From the NCBI RefSeq assembly GCF_046630445.1, contig NC_092342.1:78294001-78358000 (forward strand): a stretch of DNA of 64,000 nt. Reading direction: 5' to 3'. The DNA comes from Rutidosis leptorrhynchoides (Eukaryota > Streptophyta > Magnoliopsida > Asterales > Asteraceae). Shown in pieces: positions 26,868 to 37,035 of this stretch (position 1 is its first letter; the number at the start of each line of letters is the position of its first letter). The notes beneath the pieces were generated by a model. That model was not told the origin of the DNA. It saw only the letters and a list, made by a program, of their open reading frames with translations, and did not search any database. Both the position numbers and the translations under genes were made by a program.

Positions 26868-27197
26868 GAATTACCTGAAGAGCTTGTGGGGATCCATAAT
26901 AAATTTCATGTTTTCTATCTCCGTAAGTGTCTTGCGGATGATTCATCATGGATGCCATTAGACGAGATCGAGCTAAACAACAAATTAGAGTATGTTAAAG
27001 AGCAGATTGCTATACTCGATGAAAAGGTTAAAATGTTGAGAAATAAGGAAGTGAGAACCTTTAAAGTTCAATGGCTTCGTAGTAAGGGTTCTAAGTTAAA
27101 ATGGGAGCCCGAAGAATTTGTGTTGGTATATCTTCTCTCTTGTCATGCGGCTTGGATCGCGAGGACGCGCTCTGATTCAAGTGGGAGAGAGTTGTAA
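26868..27197 (+). pseudogene. Element C pol C-terminus with chromodomain
   Basis: Continues the C frame after element D: ELPEELVGIHNKFHVFYLRKC, then a chromodomain-like tail (VKEQIAILDEKVKMLRNKE, VQWLRSKGSKLKWEPEE). Chromovirus integrases use this module to bind chromatin. The ORF reads through the purine-rich tract and stops with TAA at 27195-27197, inside the first 5 nt of the LTR. The final 25 or so residues look unlike the usual family end and are A/R/S-rich. Confidence 0.88.
27179..27192 (+). other. Polypurine tract of element C
   Basis: AAGTGGGAGAGAGT directly before the TGTAACACCC start of the LTR. It lies within the pol coding frame. Confidence 0.75.
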
Positions 27198-29101
27198 CAC
27201 CCTAATATGGATTGTACATAAGTGTAAATAAGATACTTGAAGTATGGGAAATCAGTGTGCAATTAAACTGTGATCAGAATCCTTCCAGACCATTGTGCGA
27301 GCCACACACATGTAAGGGAGCGCGCCGCGCACCCTTTCCAGCTGGCAGTTCCTGTTTGTTTTAATTGGATATTTTGAAGGGCTTTTTGGTCAATTCACTT
27401 GGGGACGAGTTTAAGGCCACTAGATCAGATCTTGGGGTGTCATTACTCCACCTTCAACTACTTCATCTCTTCCACATCAATTTTAGAGAGAGAGATAGAG
27501 ATTTTTAGTGTGAGAAAGCTCAAGCAAAGGTAGAAGAAGCTAGTTTCGGGTCTTAAATCGAGTTATAAAGTTGTTCATCTCATCACTAGCTACGTTTTGA
27601 TTGTGGTGGTAAGTCCTAATCTTGATTTTCCTTGGTTTGATTTGATTAAGGGTTAGGGTTTGGGTTAGTGATGAACACAAAACCCATTATGGGTGATTTT
27701 GGGGGTTTTGGGTAAGATTGAGTCATGAGGACTCATGAATGAGCAACCTAGGGTTTCAAGTAATAAATGGTTCTAGGGAGTCTTAAATGGTTGGTTAATC
27801 ACTAGCCTTTAGTGATTAAGTTGGGGATTTGGACCTCGGTTGGGTGATTTTAGTGCAATTGAGTCAATAAATACCCTCTTGGGTCATAAATGCACTAGTG
27901 AGGTTAGTTGGTGCACAATCCAACTTGTTATGTGAATTAATTGGGCATTAATTATATCTAGGTGACTTGCTTTGAAGGTTCAAGTTGTTGGAAGTTTCAC
28001 CAAGACGACAAGGTGAGTGAAATACCTATGTATGTATGTATATGATTTATGTGCCCGTATTAGTGGTGTCACATAGCCGTTTTGCGGCCATAGTTGTATG
28101 GCATAGCCGTTTTGTCCACATTGATAGTTGTCCGTATTAGTTGTGCACATAACCGTGTTTGTGCACATGTTCGTGAGTAATAGCCGTGTTTTACTCACAC
28201 GTTGTTTGCCCGTATTAATTGTGCACATAGCCGTGTTTGTGCACATGGTTACGAGTAATAGCCTTGTTTTACTCACACGATGATCAAGTGATGCCATAGC
28301 CGCTTTTGGAACACTTGGGGGTGATGTCGTAGCCGTTTTTGGAACACCTCGGAGGTTAGCATACCATAGCCGTTTTTGAGAGCTAACGGTTGTTATGAAC
28401 ACCCATGACTTGTTCGCGAGGTCATTCCCTTGCGATTATTGGTTAACCATGGTTTATATATTTGTTGATGTTTCGCATTTCATTATTATTATGATTATGA
28501 TGCTAATGAGGTTGCTAGTTATACATTTTGATGATACTAGCTTTTGTTACGAGATAACATGCGTTATTATGTGGTATGTGATGTTGTGGATGCGAGTAGG
28601 TAAATTGTATATGCATGTATATATTTATTCTACTCACTAAGCTTTAGTTTACCCTCTCGTTGTTTACCTTTTTAGGCTCCGGCTTGGATAAGGGCAAAGG
28701 TATTCGCTTGGACTAGTGGCACTCGGGGGTTTTAGCTTTTGGAAGTTCGACCAAGATATGGGTAGTTTAACCCCAAACACCATGCTCTAAGTGACATTTG
28801 AAAATTAAACTTTTTGTGGTCGAAACTCATCTTTTGTACTTAAGGGTATTTAGGGCATATGTAGGCCCCGCATTGTAAAACTCGTTTTATGATTGAATCG
28901 TGTTTGTTTTACATATTGTAATATGTGGTAAAAAGCGTTACGTCTAAAAGTGCGGGGAAGCGCGAGATCTTTAAACGAAAAATGCACTTTTTGGACAGAA
29001 GCTGTCCGGAAGTGTGCGCGCCGCGCACCCAGTCTGGGCAGGCCTGTTTAAATTTTTTTTTATGGTGTGTTTTTGGTTGGTGAATGGGTTGGGTTGTTAC
29101 A
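27193..29101 (+). repeat. 3' LTR of element C
   Basis: Starts TGTAACACCC after the polypurine tract and ends GGTTGTTACA. The 5' LTR is outside the window, so the right edge and TSD cannot be confirmed by pairing. Notable contents are a hairpin array (28064-28387) and two GC-rich palindromes (27319-27333 and 29014-29028). Confidence 0.85.
28064..28387 (+). repeat. Array of about nine hairpins with a shared loop (C LTR)
   Basis: The motif (C)ATAGCCGTKTT recurs about nine times, each inside its own inverted repeat. Stems: TGTGCACA (28142-28149 with 28160-28167, and again 28220-28227 with 28238-28245); GTGAGTAA with TTACTCAC (28173-28180, 28191-28198); GAGTAA with TTACTC (28253-28258, 28269-28274); CAAGTG with CACTTG (28285-28290, 28312-28317); GGGGTG with CACCTC (28318-28323, 28345-28350); GTTAGC with GCTAAC (28355-28360, 28382-28387). 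The first two units (28064-28118) have weak 3 bp stems. The loop is kept while stems change in a paired way. Confidence 0.85.
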
Positions 29102-29867
29102 TTTATAATACTTTAAACATGAAGTAGTTAAGTTATTTCTCGATATTTTGATTTGGTAACTTATTGAAAAATAGATACACAATGATTAATTAGGTATACC
29201 CGATTACCCGTGGGGAAACCCGACACCCGATAGTATGTAAGTAAATGGAGACCCAACGGATTTCGGGCCGAGTTTGAGGTGGGGTTTCTTAATCGGTTTC
29301 GGGTCCGGGATTACCTAAACCCAACCAAAACCCGACCCGATGTCATCCCTAATAAGTTTCATCGTTGATGTCACGTCATAGATCACACGTATTCCCTTCC
29401 AGTGATGGCATTCATAGCGCCGATGAAAAAACTCACCATCACACCACGCTAATGATGAAATGGTGGCGTGATGGTGGTGGTTTCTAGGTGTTAATGAAGG
29501 TTTAAAGGTTGATGTGTCATTTTCCTAGCTAAGCAACATATCCCTTACTTATGTTTTCGACTTGTGAATATACTTATACTTGATTATTATTTTTAAATTA
29601 TTATTTATGTAAATGTTAATAATCAAAACTAAAGTGATAAAAAAGAATAAATTTTTTAACTATTTTTTTCAATCCGCATGTAAACGTTTTTCTTGAAACT
29701 TTTCAAACTTATTTTGCAAACATTAATTGTAGTTAATTTAATATTCATAACAACCATATAACACATTATGGGCCGGGTATATGTGTAACCTCGTCCTCAA
29801 ACCTTATTAAAAAAACTCGTCCCAAACAGGCAAAAAATATCTAACGATTTATTAACTGCCGGGTTAA
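29102..29867. other. Gene-free spacer
   Basis: No credible ORF. A segment at about 29190-29340 is rich in ACCCGA/GGGTC motifs and looks like a worn repeat, but I could not define its ends. Confidence 0.6.
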
Positions 29868-30745
29868 TTTTTTTTTTTAAGAGCAAGAAAGTATAATATT
29901 ATTAAGGAACAAACACATTACACCGAATGATGTAATGTACATACACCAAGGTAGTGACAATTGCTACCCAAGAGCACAATTACACGAAATGAAAATACTA
30001 TAAATACATGAGAAAATTCCTTGACCCAACCCCGTCAAAAAGGAACATGACAGAACGTTGCAGAGACCGCAACAAAACTGCCAAATCCCATCAGCACACA
30101 TACAAGTCCAGGGCAGAAATCCAAGCGAGCCAATCTAGATTACGATTCTTTATTCTTCCGGAGATCTAGTCAAACGAAATGATTTGTAACTAGTTAAGAA
30201 GCATCGGAGCCGTCCCGAGTTTATTGGAGAAAACTTTTGAGTTCATATTCTTCCACAAAAGATAAACTCCAATCCAAATAAGAGCTTGCCAAATGCTTTT
30301 ACCAGAACTCGCCATATTAATCGATGAATTCCCACAAATCACATCATCCATAGATAATGAAACCAAGTCTGAATTCCACCACTTAAAAATACGAGACCAC
30401 ACGTCTTTTGCAAACTGACAATCCCAAAGTATATGCTCCACTGTTTCCAAACCGTTATCACAAATAGGACATCTCGTACTATGCAAGTCAATGCCCCTTT
30501 TGTCTAGCTCAATTCTCACCGGTAACCTATTCTTCATCGATCATCCTCCACACAAACACCTCGACCTTTTTTGGAACCAAAATATTACGTAGAGTAGGTC
30601 TTGAGGAAACATGCGACCTTAATCTAATACCTTCAACGAGTGTAGTAAGTTTACTAACCGTAAAAGTACCTCTACTATCTAGAACCCATTTCCAGTAATC
30701 TTTGCTGCCACAGATCATGGAGAGCGATGCCATCATGCTACACAT
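29868..30745 (-). pseudogene. 5'-truncated LINE relic (reverse transcriptase zinc-binding region)
   Basis: Minus strand. The translation contains FTVSKLTTLVEG, ILVPKKVEVFVWR and then RCPICDNGLETVEHILWDC, the CPxC...H...C pattern of the zinc-binding domain at the C-terminus of plant LINE reverse transcriptases. The two open pieces (30745-30527 and 30537-30190) are in different frames, with a small deletion near 30530. An 11-nt T-run at 29868-29878 (poly-A on the minus strand) marks the 3' end. The 5' end is truncated and not exactly placed. I found no clear TSD. Confidence 0.85.
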
Positions 30746-31328
30746 ATATTATTAGTTAATATACATATATTATTAGTTAACGAATTTATATCGTCATTTA
30801 TACATATATCATGCATTCATGCCAAATTGAATGCAAACTTGACATATAAAGGTAATGACATATACTATCTTGAAATTTAAGTGTATTATATTATTTATTT
30901 TTATATTTATTATATATAAGTTTAAATTTAACCTAAATAAAAAAAAAATGAATGTTTCTCTCAACCTTATCTCTGTCTCCTTCTAGGTCAGAAAATAAAA
31001 ATAAAAAATAAAATAATAAAAAAGGCTATATTCTGCTGCGTACCACGTGAAGTGGTAGCATGTTTCATCTTTATTACTCAGATTGCATATGCATATGGTC
31101 CAACCGATAAAACAATATATGCTTCTGTACTAAAAAGCATCAAGTGCTACTTCATAACCTACCCAACCCTTCCTGTTCACCTTCTTCTTCTTCACTTAAT
31201 TGTGCAATTACAGATTCATTGTTTCTTTAGCCTTTGATATATATGTCTAATGTGTAAGTTCATATATATAGCATAAAGTATATATATTATCATAACTAAT
31301 TTGTGTACTGTCTGTGTGAGTATCAAAT
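30746..31328. other. Upstream region of the TCP gene
   Basis: AT-rich DNA without genes. It contains a 21 bp direct duplication (30742-30780), a G-box in an inverted repeat (31041-31057) and a TATA-like TATATATAG at 31263-31271, about 60 bp before the start codon. Confidence 0.6.
31041..31057 (+). promoter_or_regulatory. G-box inside an inverted repeat upstream of the TCP gene
   Basis: TACCACGTGAAGTGGTA: arms TACCAC and GTGGTA around a 5 bp centre, with CACGTG at 31044-31049. It lies about 280 bp before the ATG. G-boxes bind bZIP and bHLH factors in plants. Use at this gene is inference. Confidence 0.45.
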
Positions 31329-32306
31329 ATGGAACTTGTAACTTCATTAACAAAAGATGAGTGTCTTTTCATTGATCCAAACTTGGAAAACAATCATGAA
31401 GAATATGCTCCTTTGTTTTCGAATTTTCCTTCACCTTTTTTCGATGATATCTCTACTATTTCGATACCCGAAAACAAGCATACCAATCAACAACAAAAAC
31501 CATTACCTTCACCTTCGCCTTTCGAAACAAAACGTTTAAACAAAAAAAGTAAGAGAGATAGGCACAGCAAGATCTGTACAGCTCAAGGTTATAGAGACAG
31601 GAGAATGAGGTTATCACTTACTATTGCGCGAAAGTTTTTCGATCTACAAGACTTGTTAGGGTTTGATAAAGCAAGTAAGACAATTGAGTGGCTCTTTTGC
31701 AAGTCCAATAAAGCCATCAAAGAGATTGTTGAAAACTTTAATCCACAACAAACTAATATCCATTTTTCTAGTTATAAAGAGATCATTAACAATGAGATTA
31801 AAGTGGACAAACCGAATGAAGATGGGATCAAGAATAAGAAAAATTCAAGGAAGAATATTCAGAACAATAATTCGATAAAAGCGATGAGGTATCAAGCGAG
31901 AGCAAGAGCGAGAGAAAGAACTAAAAAAAGAATGGTGATCAAGGAGCTTGAGGAATCAAATCAGTTAATTAGAGGAAACCCTAAAAATGAAATTAACAAT
32001 TTAGGCTTAGGGTTAGGGTTTGGGTACTTAATGAGCCCTAATAACTACAATAGTACAGCTCATCACTTACTTCAAGACCTGCAATCGGAAACCGTTGATG
32101 CTAATAGTTTCGAAAAAATTTCAGGGAGTATTGTGGGTGAATCAACATATTGTGATTACAACTATCAAGCAGGTTGGTTAAATTTCAGCAGTGGTTTCTT
32201 AAGTGTCCCTGAAGAATTGGATGCTTACAGTTTTGTAACTGATTATTGCAACTGTGGAATTGTGACAACCGTTGGTGATATGACAGGTGATATTCTTCAA
32301 TTTTAA
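31329..32306 (+). CDS. CYC-like: CYCLOIDEA/TB1-type TCP transcription factor
   Basis: A 325-residue intronless ORF. The TCP domain spans about residues 74-135: basic part [18 protein letters not shown], helix [16 protein letters not shown], loop FDKASK, helix [19 protein letters not shown]. An Arg-rich R domain follows at about 187-204 ([16 protein letters not shown]). TCP plus R domain marks the class II CYC/TB1 clade, which controls axillary bud growth and floral symmetry and, in Asteraceae, ray-floret identity. The spacer between the two domains is Lys/Asn-rich, and I see no clear ECE motif. The ending ...DMTGDILQF is complete. The frame is uninterrupted and the domain well kept, so it looks functional. 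The subclade (CYC1, 2 or 3) cannot be fixed without a tree; CYC2-like is my best guess. Confidence 0.93.
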   Translation: MELVTSLTKDECLFIDPNLENNHEEYAPLFSNFPSPFFDDISTISIPENKHTNQQQKPLPSPSPFETKRLNKKSKRDRHSKICTAQGYRDRRMRLSLTIARKFFDLQDLLGFDKASKTIEWLFCKSNKAIKEIVENFNPQQTNIHFSSYKEIINNEIKVDKPNEDGIKNKKNSRKNIQNNNSIKAMRYQARARARERTKKRMVIKELEESNQLIRGNPKNEINNLGLGLGFGYLMSPNNYNSTAHHLLQDLQSETVDANSFEKISGSIVGESTYCDYNYQAGWLNFSSGFLSVPEELDAYSFVTDYCNCGIVTTVGDMTGDILQF

Positions 32307-34078
32307 TCTCAAAATCAAGGAAAGTAACAAGCTAGATTCCCCTGCACTAATTAAGAACATAATTAGGATGTATGTTATTTAAGTTGATCAATTAGCTAGT
32401 AATGTTATATTTATGGTCTTATACCCAACCCACCAACCCTCATTTGCCTTGGACTTGACATTGGGATCTTTTAGTTCAATTCTATCATCATTATTTTAGA
32501 TTACAAATCTACCTATGTACCAGAACAATGATTGACCGTGTGTGTTTGGAATATAAGTGTTAACTTTGTGTTTAAATCATCTTTCTATACACTAATTGGT
32601 TCATTGTATTTACTAATTAGGGTTTGTGTACTTGTAGTGTATTAGAATATATGGTGACTATATTTAATATTAAATTTCTTTTTTTCACAATATTGATTAG
32701 TTGTGTAATAATTTACACAATACAATACAAGGTCATTGCCACCATAACAAATATTAGAACTTGTTAATATGACACACATACATATTCACACTAGATGCTT
32801 TTCAAAAATTAAAAAAAAAATCACACTAGAAGAAAATTAAATTATGCTAACCATGAGCGTTAATGAACCAAAGTGATCGAGTATAGTATCAAATTAGTTT
32901 TAGCTCAGTTCGTTTTAACTATTACTTGATTCAACTTGATTATCATATATAGGAGTGTCAATGAACCAAATTAAGTACAATATTTTGAGGTCGGCTCATT
33001 TTAATAATTACTTGATTCAAAATGATTACACTTCCAAAATTGTGTCCAAGTCCAACCTTAAAAGAGGTTTTTTTTTTTCCTTTTGCGTTAATGGGTCATT
33101 TAGGTTTGTGACAACTTTGCTTCTAAACTACCTTTTTATTGGGAGTGCGAAGCTTTAATTAAACGGAAAGCTTTAATCAAGGGGACCTCCGGACTTGAGG
33201 TTGATAATCCAAACTGGAGGTTCCAAACAAGTTGGATACGTCGGTGAACGAACAGGAGGGCGAATGGTTAAGAAGCATATATATTTCAAGGTTTTGATTG
33301 TGTTCGCGCCGATAAACCTTGATGATATCAATGTGTTAGGTCTATGCGCTTTGCTAGGAAGGAATATAGGATACACGAAACTCTATACTTGTCAGTGACA
33401 GGATCAGACGTGGTTGTAACTGATGATCGAGGGGAGAAGATTGTTATCACTTGTTGGAATTGGAATCCTATGCTTCGAGTCGTTGAATATTTAAGGTGCG
33501 GTTTCACGTTAGTAGTAGGTGTTCAGTTAGTTTTGGTGTGAAAAGTCTTTCGATTTTCGTGTGGTCGAGTGGTTTTCTGATGATGTCAAATAAGCTAGAA
33601 CGGGTGTTGTAAGGGGCTGCTGAAGTTGGGGTAAAAGTCTACATCTAAGTTCGGATGTCAACATAAATATTTATGTGTTGATAGTTTGTTAATTATCTTG
33701 TTTGGTTAAAGGTATGGCCGTATGGGTTGTGTTTTACTAAGGGTTTGTTATTTTCAGTTGGTTGTTTCCGTACTTAAACCCTAACAATTTTGAGCTCAAG
33801 ATGTTTGGTTAAAATCTCGAACTAGATAGACTCGATTTTATTAGTTAAAATAAGTACGTGTGTTAGTAAGAATAAATATCCTTTTAAAAATAAATCAAGG
33901 TTAATAAAACACACTAATTACAAATAACTAATATCAAATTTATTATTTTGAATCGATTATTAAGTACCGAAAGTTTTGTTAGTAAGTCAAGAAATTAAAG
34001 GTCTATTCTAGTTCGAATTTGTTTGTCTCGAGTTTGAGACATCCTACTTTAAAGGGGTGTTTGGGATTGTGTTTTAAA

Positions 34079-34259
34079 AATAACGAGTAAAAGGGGCCCG
34101 CTCGATGCCGCGGAGTCTTTGAGTTGCATATTCATAGTTAACGTAGCGTTATATATTTACAGAAGAAAACGCAATAACGAGTAAAAGGGGCCCGCTCGAT
34201 GCCGCGGAGTCTTTGGGTTGCATATTCATAGTTAACGTAGCGTTATATATTTACAGAAG
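34079..34259. repeat. 94 bp tandem duplication
   Basis: Two copies of about 87 bp (34079-34165 and 34173-34259), differing at one base, joined by a short AAACGC linker. The unit contains GGGCCC and CCGCGG, unusually GC-rich for the surroundings. Confidence 0.95.
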
Positions 34260-35202
34260 TAAAAACGTTTTCTTCGAGTGTTTTTGATACATGTAGTTAG
34301 TACCTAGTATACCTAATGGTCTATGCGTTTTTAACGTCTGGAAGATTGCGTAAAAAAAGAGAAACATAACCATCGATATGATGTAGTTAGTTTGGGTAGT
34401 TTATTATAGGTGTATGTATATGTATTGAATATAGTCTGAGGTATTTAGCGTTTTTTTAGAAGTGTCCGTTTCGCGTATAGTTAGTCTCGTTGTGTTCGTA
34501 AGATTTTTTTGAGTTGAACGGTGGGTTTAGAAAAATTTAACGCGAGGCGAGTGAGAAGATATGTCCTGTTGAAAATACGGGTGAAGGTTTGGTTAAGTTT
34601 TTTAATTAAAATAATAAGTTTACATTTTGCATCCCTGTTTTGGAGGCTGAAGTTGAAAGTTGTTTAAAGTTTGAGGGCGTGGTTGGTTTTTTTTTTCAAT
34701 GTCGTTACAGGGGGTCAAAAACGACCAAAAACTGCATGTCTTTTAGTATATAGATAAGTACCCTTGCATCTCAATTTAATAGGCTTGTTTTTTTTTTTTT
34801 TTTTTTTCAATTATCACAATTTAATAGTCTAGTTCCAAAAATTGAAAAGAATAATAATTTAGAGTTCTTTTATATACCCTTCCTCTATGTATGTAACCCT
34901 TCCTCTATGTATGTATAAAAACTATAAAAGAGTTAAAAAAAAAAAAAAAAATAACGGGTAAAACAAAAAAATAAACAAAAATATATAAGGTGATAATGAC
35001 ATTTATTAAACGGTGTATTTTTTGTCGAGACTATTAAATTGGGACATTGGGAGTATGAGTTTGCTTTAAAAAAAAAATAGTATGTGTTTGAATGATCATA
35101 GCAATTAATCGATTATAACAAAAAGTGTCGAAGAAACGTGGTATTTGAATTTGATTATGTTGTTTAATATCACAATAATTAGATAGGTTAGGATTCACTG
35201 AC

Positions 35203-35275
35203 AGTTATTCGAACGCGATGTCAGAACTCATTAATCCTGATTTTCCGTATGAGGAGTCATGTAACCACTAAGCCA
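35203..35275 (-). other. SINE-like tRNA-derived relic
   Basis: On the minus strand, TGGCTTAGTGG (35265-35275) matches the pol III A-box consensus exactly, and CGTTCGAATAAC (35203-35214) resembles a B-box. The A-B distance of about 60 bp suits a SINE or worn tRNA relic better than an intact tRNA. No tail or TSD was found. Confidence 0.45.
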
Positions 35276-36350
35276 ACCAGTTGTTGTTCATATTATTTAT
35301 ATTATTAACCGGTAAAATGACAAACAAAGGACTTCTATTATGCCTTCTATTATTTACATCCAGCACCTAACAATTTATTAAATCTAGTCTAGTATATAAT
35401 GTAATATTACTCTTATGTACTATTAGTAGTACTTTATGGCAGTTTTTGATTTCCACTTTTGTTCTACTATAATATAATAAATATAAGTAATAAGTATAAA
35501 TAAATAGTATTTTTGTTCCATATCAATAGTTCTATCTTGAATATAGAAGTCCTTCTTTTTTAATTTTAACTTTAAATTATTTTTTATATTATATAATACT
35601 TGATGTATATTATACCAGTAAAAATACATTCAAAAATAACCACTGATATAAATTTTATCGAAATATATTTATTACAAATTAAACAAAAATATTATAGTCA
35701 AAGTTGGATAGAAAAGATTTTCAAAGTCATAACAGGAATATTAAATGGAACAGAAAATGTATAAAATCATGAAAAATATAATATGTTTGGTTTATTATTT
35801 TGTTGTTTTATGTTTAAAAACTACTCCGTAACATATGTGTATGAAATTGTAAAAGAAAAAAAAAAGTAGATATGAAGTATAGCTTGGATTTTTCTTCCTT
35901 TTTTCCTGGAAAAAACATAACAAAATTGACCGGGCCTGAAGAATAAAAGGTATAACCGATATAAAAAGCAATCCAAAATCCTGCTAAAATAAGTGGCAAT
36001 AATACTAACCTAAAACACAATTCTAGCTAACAAGACGGAATGTCGATGACTGAGAAAGTAGATACATGTCTAATGAGCTAGATAACCTATGTGGCAATTG
36101 CCTTAAAACTAAAAAAAAAAAAAAAAAAAAAAAAAAAGGTTATCCAACAATTACCTTAATAAACAAAAAAATAAACAGATGCAACAAATAGCGACAGCAA
36201 TCGAGAGACAACAAACCTTTAGTCCTAAAACTGACGAGAACTAGCTAACGTTAACGGCAATTCTCCATTTCGTTAGTTTTTGAGATCGAGTTCTCTCTCT
36301 TCTAAGTTCCCTAATATCTAAGAGGCTTCTCATAAATACACTGTTAACAT

Positions 36351-36475
36351 CAAGGTTGTAAAAGTCGCGAGTCGGGGACGCATCGGTCGAGACCTAAAAA
36401 GGACGCGTCAGCCGAGTCGGGGGACGCGTCGGGGACGCATGGGTCGTTGACCAACATTGACTTAATTAATAATTT

Positions 36476-36574
<99 letters not shown>

Positions 36575-36907
36575 GTCGATTATGTACCATAAATTTCTTA
36601 AATAAGAATTCGAATTTAAAAACAATCAAACTTCAAACTCAATTAATGTTACCGAGTACATAATCAGTAAAGACACAGAGAAAAAAACGGCCCAAAAAAT
36701 GAAAACAACCCATAATTTTAAAATATATCAAATCTTGACGAAAATTTGACTGACTTTGACCATTTTTGACCTTCTTTGACAGACTTTGACCGAACTTTTA
36801 GCTCTGACCGTCTTTTGAGTCGTTTTCTGAAAAAACGGGACGGAGAACCCAAAAAAACGACGCATCGGCCGACGCGTCGGTCAAGTCGGCCGACTTTTAC
36901 AACACTG
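36351..36907. mobile_element. Non-autonomous hAT-type DNA element
   Basis: 8 bp TSD GTTAACAT at 36343-36350 and 36908-36915. Terminal inverted repeats CAAGGTTGTAAAAGTCG and (reverse complement of the right end) CAGTGTTGTAAAAGTCG differ at two of 17 bases. An 8 bp TSD with a CA...TG-type terminus is the hAT hallmark. No transposase. Subterminal regions are packed with ACGCGTC/ACGCATC motifs. The middle has a (TA)n tract and the right half a series of TTGAC motifs. Confidence 0.92.
36479..36571. repeat. (TA)n microsatellite inside the hAT element
   Basis: About 46 uninterrupted TA units. Confidence 0.97.
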
Positions 36908-37035
36908 GTTAACATTATTAAATTCGTGTGTTGTATTTGAACAACACTTTGACACCAAAAGTCCTTTTCCATTTTACATTTAGTCCTAAAACTAACGAAA
37001 ACTAACTAAAGTTAACGGCAATTCTCCATTTTGTT

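Larger units (their letters stand above)
32307..36350. other. Gene-free region downstream of the TCP gene
   Basis: No supported gene. It holds the TCP 3' flank, T- and A-runs (34787-34807, 36111-36137), a 94 bp tandem duplication (34079-34259) and a SINE-like segment (35203-35275). Small ORFs near 33195-33541 have no recognisable domain. Confidence 0.6.
36218..37035. repeat. Pair of about 58 bp direct repeats flanking the hAT element region
   Basis: TTTAGTCCTAAAACT... at 36218-36275 and 36979-37035 match over about 57 bp with several mismatches, including the shared tail AACGGCAATTCTCCATTT. Neither copy is adjacent to the hAT TSD, so they belong to an older repeat. Confidence 0.85.

Noticed and set aside
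28064-28387. CRISPR-like array because of regularly recurring motif
   Set aside because: Plant retroelement LTR, irregular spacing, no unique spacers of constant length. The recurring unit is a hairpin loop, not a repeat-spacer array.
33195-33541. Possible small gene near 33.2-33.5 kb
   Set aside because: Overlapping short ORFs on both strands, no domain, no promoter signal.
34772-34828. CAATTTAATAG direct repeats around a T-run as a retroposon TSD
   Set aside because: Only about 35 bp, nearly all T, lies between them. Slippage or duplication is as likely as insertion.
36111-36137. 27-nt A-run as a retroposon tail
   Set aside because: No body sequence or convincing TSD was found around it.
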